From Zygaena filipendulae (lineage: Eukaryota > Arthropoda > Insecta > Lepidoptera > Zygaenidae), in contig OU015649.1 of NCBI GenBank assembly GCA_907165275.2, forward strand, positions 2,572,001 to 2,636,000: 64,000 nt of DNA. The letters are read 5' to 3'. The notes below the pieces were generated by a model. That model was not told where the DNA came from and made no database searches. It worked only from the letters and a program-made list of their open reading frames with translations. Made by a program: the position numbers and the translations under genes. Shown here in pieces: positions 62,018 to 64,000 of the stretch. Numbering within the stretch: position 1 is the first letter of the stretch; the number at the start of each line of letters is the position of its first letter.

Positions 62018-64000
62018 GTAACAAATAGACCCCAAGGCTGACCTCACACAGTGACCTCTAATACGGGCAGCTGATTGCAACACATTTACATGTATGGGAG
62101 ACAGCTGATCGTAACGTAGAAAAAGCTCAATTATTGTTATTTTTGAAAAGATATATTTTCTAAAACATGTTGAGGTTTTTGGAAATAATTCGCGAAAAAC
62201 TTACACATTTTTGATTTGCTTTTCATCTAAAACTGTGCAGTTTGGAAAGTATTAAGGTAGCAACTTTGATGATTGTTAGTTGTTACTACAGGAAAATATA
62301 TAGAAACTAACTAGGTATAGTTTCGGAAAATGCTTGTGGTCACAGCAGATTGTAGAATATTCACAGTCGACAATAAAAATTAATACAAGTTTACACAAAA
62401 ACTTACACTGATGCCAACCGAACCCAACTCATATTCCGTTCGCCATAACTTTATATTCTGTTATTTTGACATTATATCGAAATTTTGTACATCGACATTA
62501 CACGGAGTTCTTATCAGAGTTTCCGAAGTAGTCAAAAAGAATCTTTAAGAGGTTAAATATTATTTTTTCCACAAAATAGCTAAATTAATTTGTATAATTT
62601 ATCTAAAAGGTTTTGCCTTTGGATATCAGCCTGTATTAGGATGTTTTTGTCCTTTTTAATCAGCGTTATATAATGAGATAGGTAAATTTATCCGCGTGTA
62701 ACGTAATCGAATTACAGCCGCGTTGTAAATTAACCAACGTCAAATGAGCGTTCAAGCGTAGGTATAACCTACGTGAAATTAGTGACGCGCTTTGTGCCAT
62801 AAAAAAAGGCCGACGCAAACGTTTTTAATAAATATCCCATCATAAACGAAATATCCAATAACACTGAGTTGCACCAAATCCCACGGCTTCAGATTTGGGC
62901 TTGACATTATCTTATCGACAGCCAGCCGTCAGCAGAATAGCGTTTGTTTTATGACACTGATTTGCCGCGCGGCATCCACAAAGGTGGGCTGATAACCGAT
63001 ATCGGCCGTGTATCGACAGTTTAAATGTTAGCCCGCGTGTTATGATCGTTGTACCTTTTTTTGTATCTAACAGATATTTCGATATCAGACGATAGGTAAA
63101 TAATATGTACGGACAGCATAAAACACATGGCTGCTAAGTTAGGGTCGCTGCATACGAAACGGGATAATACCTCGGACGGGACGCGACGGGAAGTATCGTT
63201 TCATACAAAATGTATATGGAAGAGCATATGCCACGCAGACAAGGACGGGACGGGAACGTACAATTTGTATGAAAAAAACTTCTCGTCCCGTCCCGTCCGT
63301 ATAAAAACTCGTCACGTATTATGCAACAGCCTTTAAATACGGGTACGCATGGACGTTTAAAACTTCCCGAATAATATGTATAATATTTACACTGAGAAAA
63401 ATATGCAGTAAATAAAACAGTTTGCACAATACCTACTAGGTATATGAGCCTACTAACTAAAACAGTTAAAGTTACTGGTTCGAAAATAATTAAGGTATGA
63501 AGAGAAATATTGTCTTTGACAGTAATTTATTTTGTTATCAATAATGTTTATTGTCAATCACGAACCGTACGTACCTACTGTTTTAATCAGTACGCTTACC
63601 TTACATAGTAATGTGCAAAGTAATGTGCAAAAAGGTTTACTGCTTTTAGTTTTTCAGTGTATTTGTAAACGAAGGTCAGTTTTTGTGTTGGCTGTACGCT
63701 GCCCTCGTCTCTAAGCGCTGTAAATCCGATTCGGACACATGTACCAGCCTGTAAGTATACTTGGGTACACAGAAGATAACGATTTTTTGTTACTTATGTT
63801 ATTCGAAATGTATAGATTGTACAATGCTACACTCTAACGTGAACAAGATAGGAATTTAAATTTCGTAGAATGCACAAGTTTTGATTCGGAAAAAAAATAT
63901 AGCACATCGCTGAATTACGGTTAGATATGGTTCAAATACACTGTGGAATTGTCGAAAGTAACAATAGTGACACAGACTATGATCATGGCATGCAATGCTG
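62018..64000. other. Second intron of the third gene to window end
   Basis: 62690-63030 is a GC-richer, non-repetitive block with several TTTATG/CATAAA and CTTATC-type sites. A fold-back element is at 63174-63302. No further exon recognised before the window ends. Confidence 0.45.
63174..63302. mobile_element. Fold-back element, GACGGGACG ends
   Basis: Left GGACGGGACGCGACGGGAAG..TTTCATACAAAA and right TTTGTATGAAA..CTTCTCGTCCCGTCCCGTCC are inverted repeats of about 40 bp with mismatches. Confidence 0.7.

Noticed and set aside
63127..63427. Opposing open frames of 69 and 97 residues
   Set aside because: Both overlap the fold-back element with GACGGGACG ends; they are by-products of an inverted repeat.

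Overview
This is a eukaryotic, intron-containing and repeat-dense AT-rich window that reads as lepidopteran (moth or butterfly) DNA. The grounds are a very high load of short Lep1-like Helitron elements (5' TC.., 3' hairpin then CTAG, between host A and T), tRNA-derived SINEs, many fold-back MITEs and a TTAGG-type telomeric motif. The species cannot be named from the sequence.

Left region (1-11.5 kb): two tandem, same-strand genes for papain-family (C1A) cathepsin L-like cysteine proteases. The first (882-2994) lacks its first exon in this window. The second (7056-11316) is complete: five exons, 329 residues, signal peptide, inhibitory propeptide and Cys/His/Asn catalytic residues. Exons 2, 3 and 5 have the same lengths in both genes (124, 182 and 134 nt) and the splice phases match, so the pair arose by tandem duplication. 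Between them lies a packed cluster of Helitron fragments and a MITE; a TATA box follows the last Helitron end, just before gene 2. Gene 2 introns hold further insertions, including a SINE inserted into a Helitron.

Middle region (11.5-38 kb): no gene I can support. It holds Helitron copies, fold-back MITEs, a 63-bp minisatellite, a 382-bp inverted repeat, SINE copies, and stretches of apparently unique DNA (about 23-28 kb and 31-34 kb) that could be regulatory. A processed pseudogene of ribosomal protein L11 lies on the minus strand at 38152-38730.

Right region (39.4-64 kb): a GC-rich block with a GC box precedes the first coding exon of a third plus-strand gene (39759-39897). After an intron of about 22 kb comes a second exon (61892-62017), and the gene continues beyond the window. 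I do not recognise the protein; it is Pro/Ser/Thr/His-rich at its start and looks more like a regulatory protein than an enzyme. Its long intron contains most of the remaining Helitrons, MITEs and SINEs, plus a few GC-rich islands.

The two proteases probably act in the lysosome or gut lumen. Nothing in the sequence links them functionally to the third gene. No complete transposase, reverse transcriptase or Rep/helicase gene is present, so all mobile elements here look non-autonomous or decayed.
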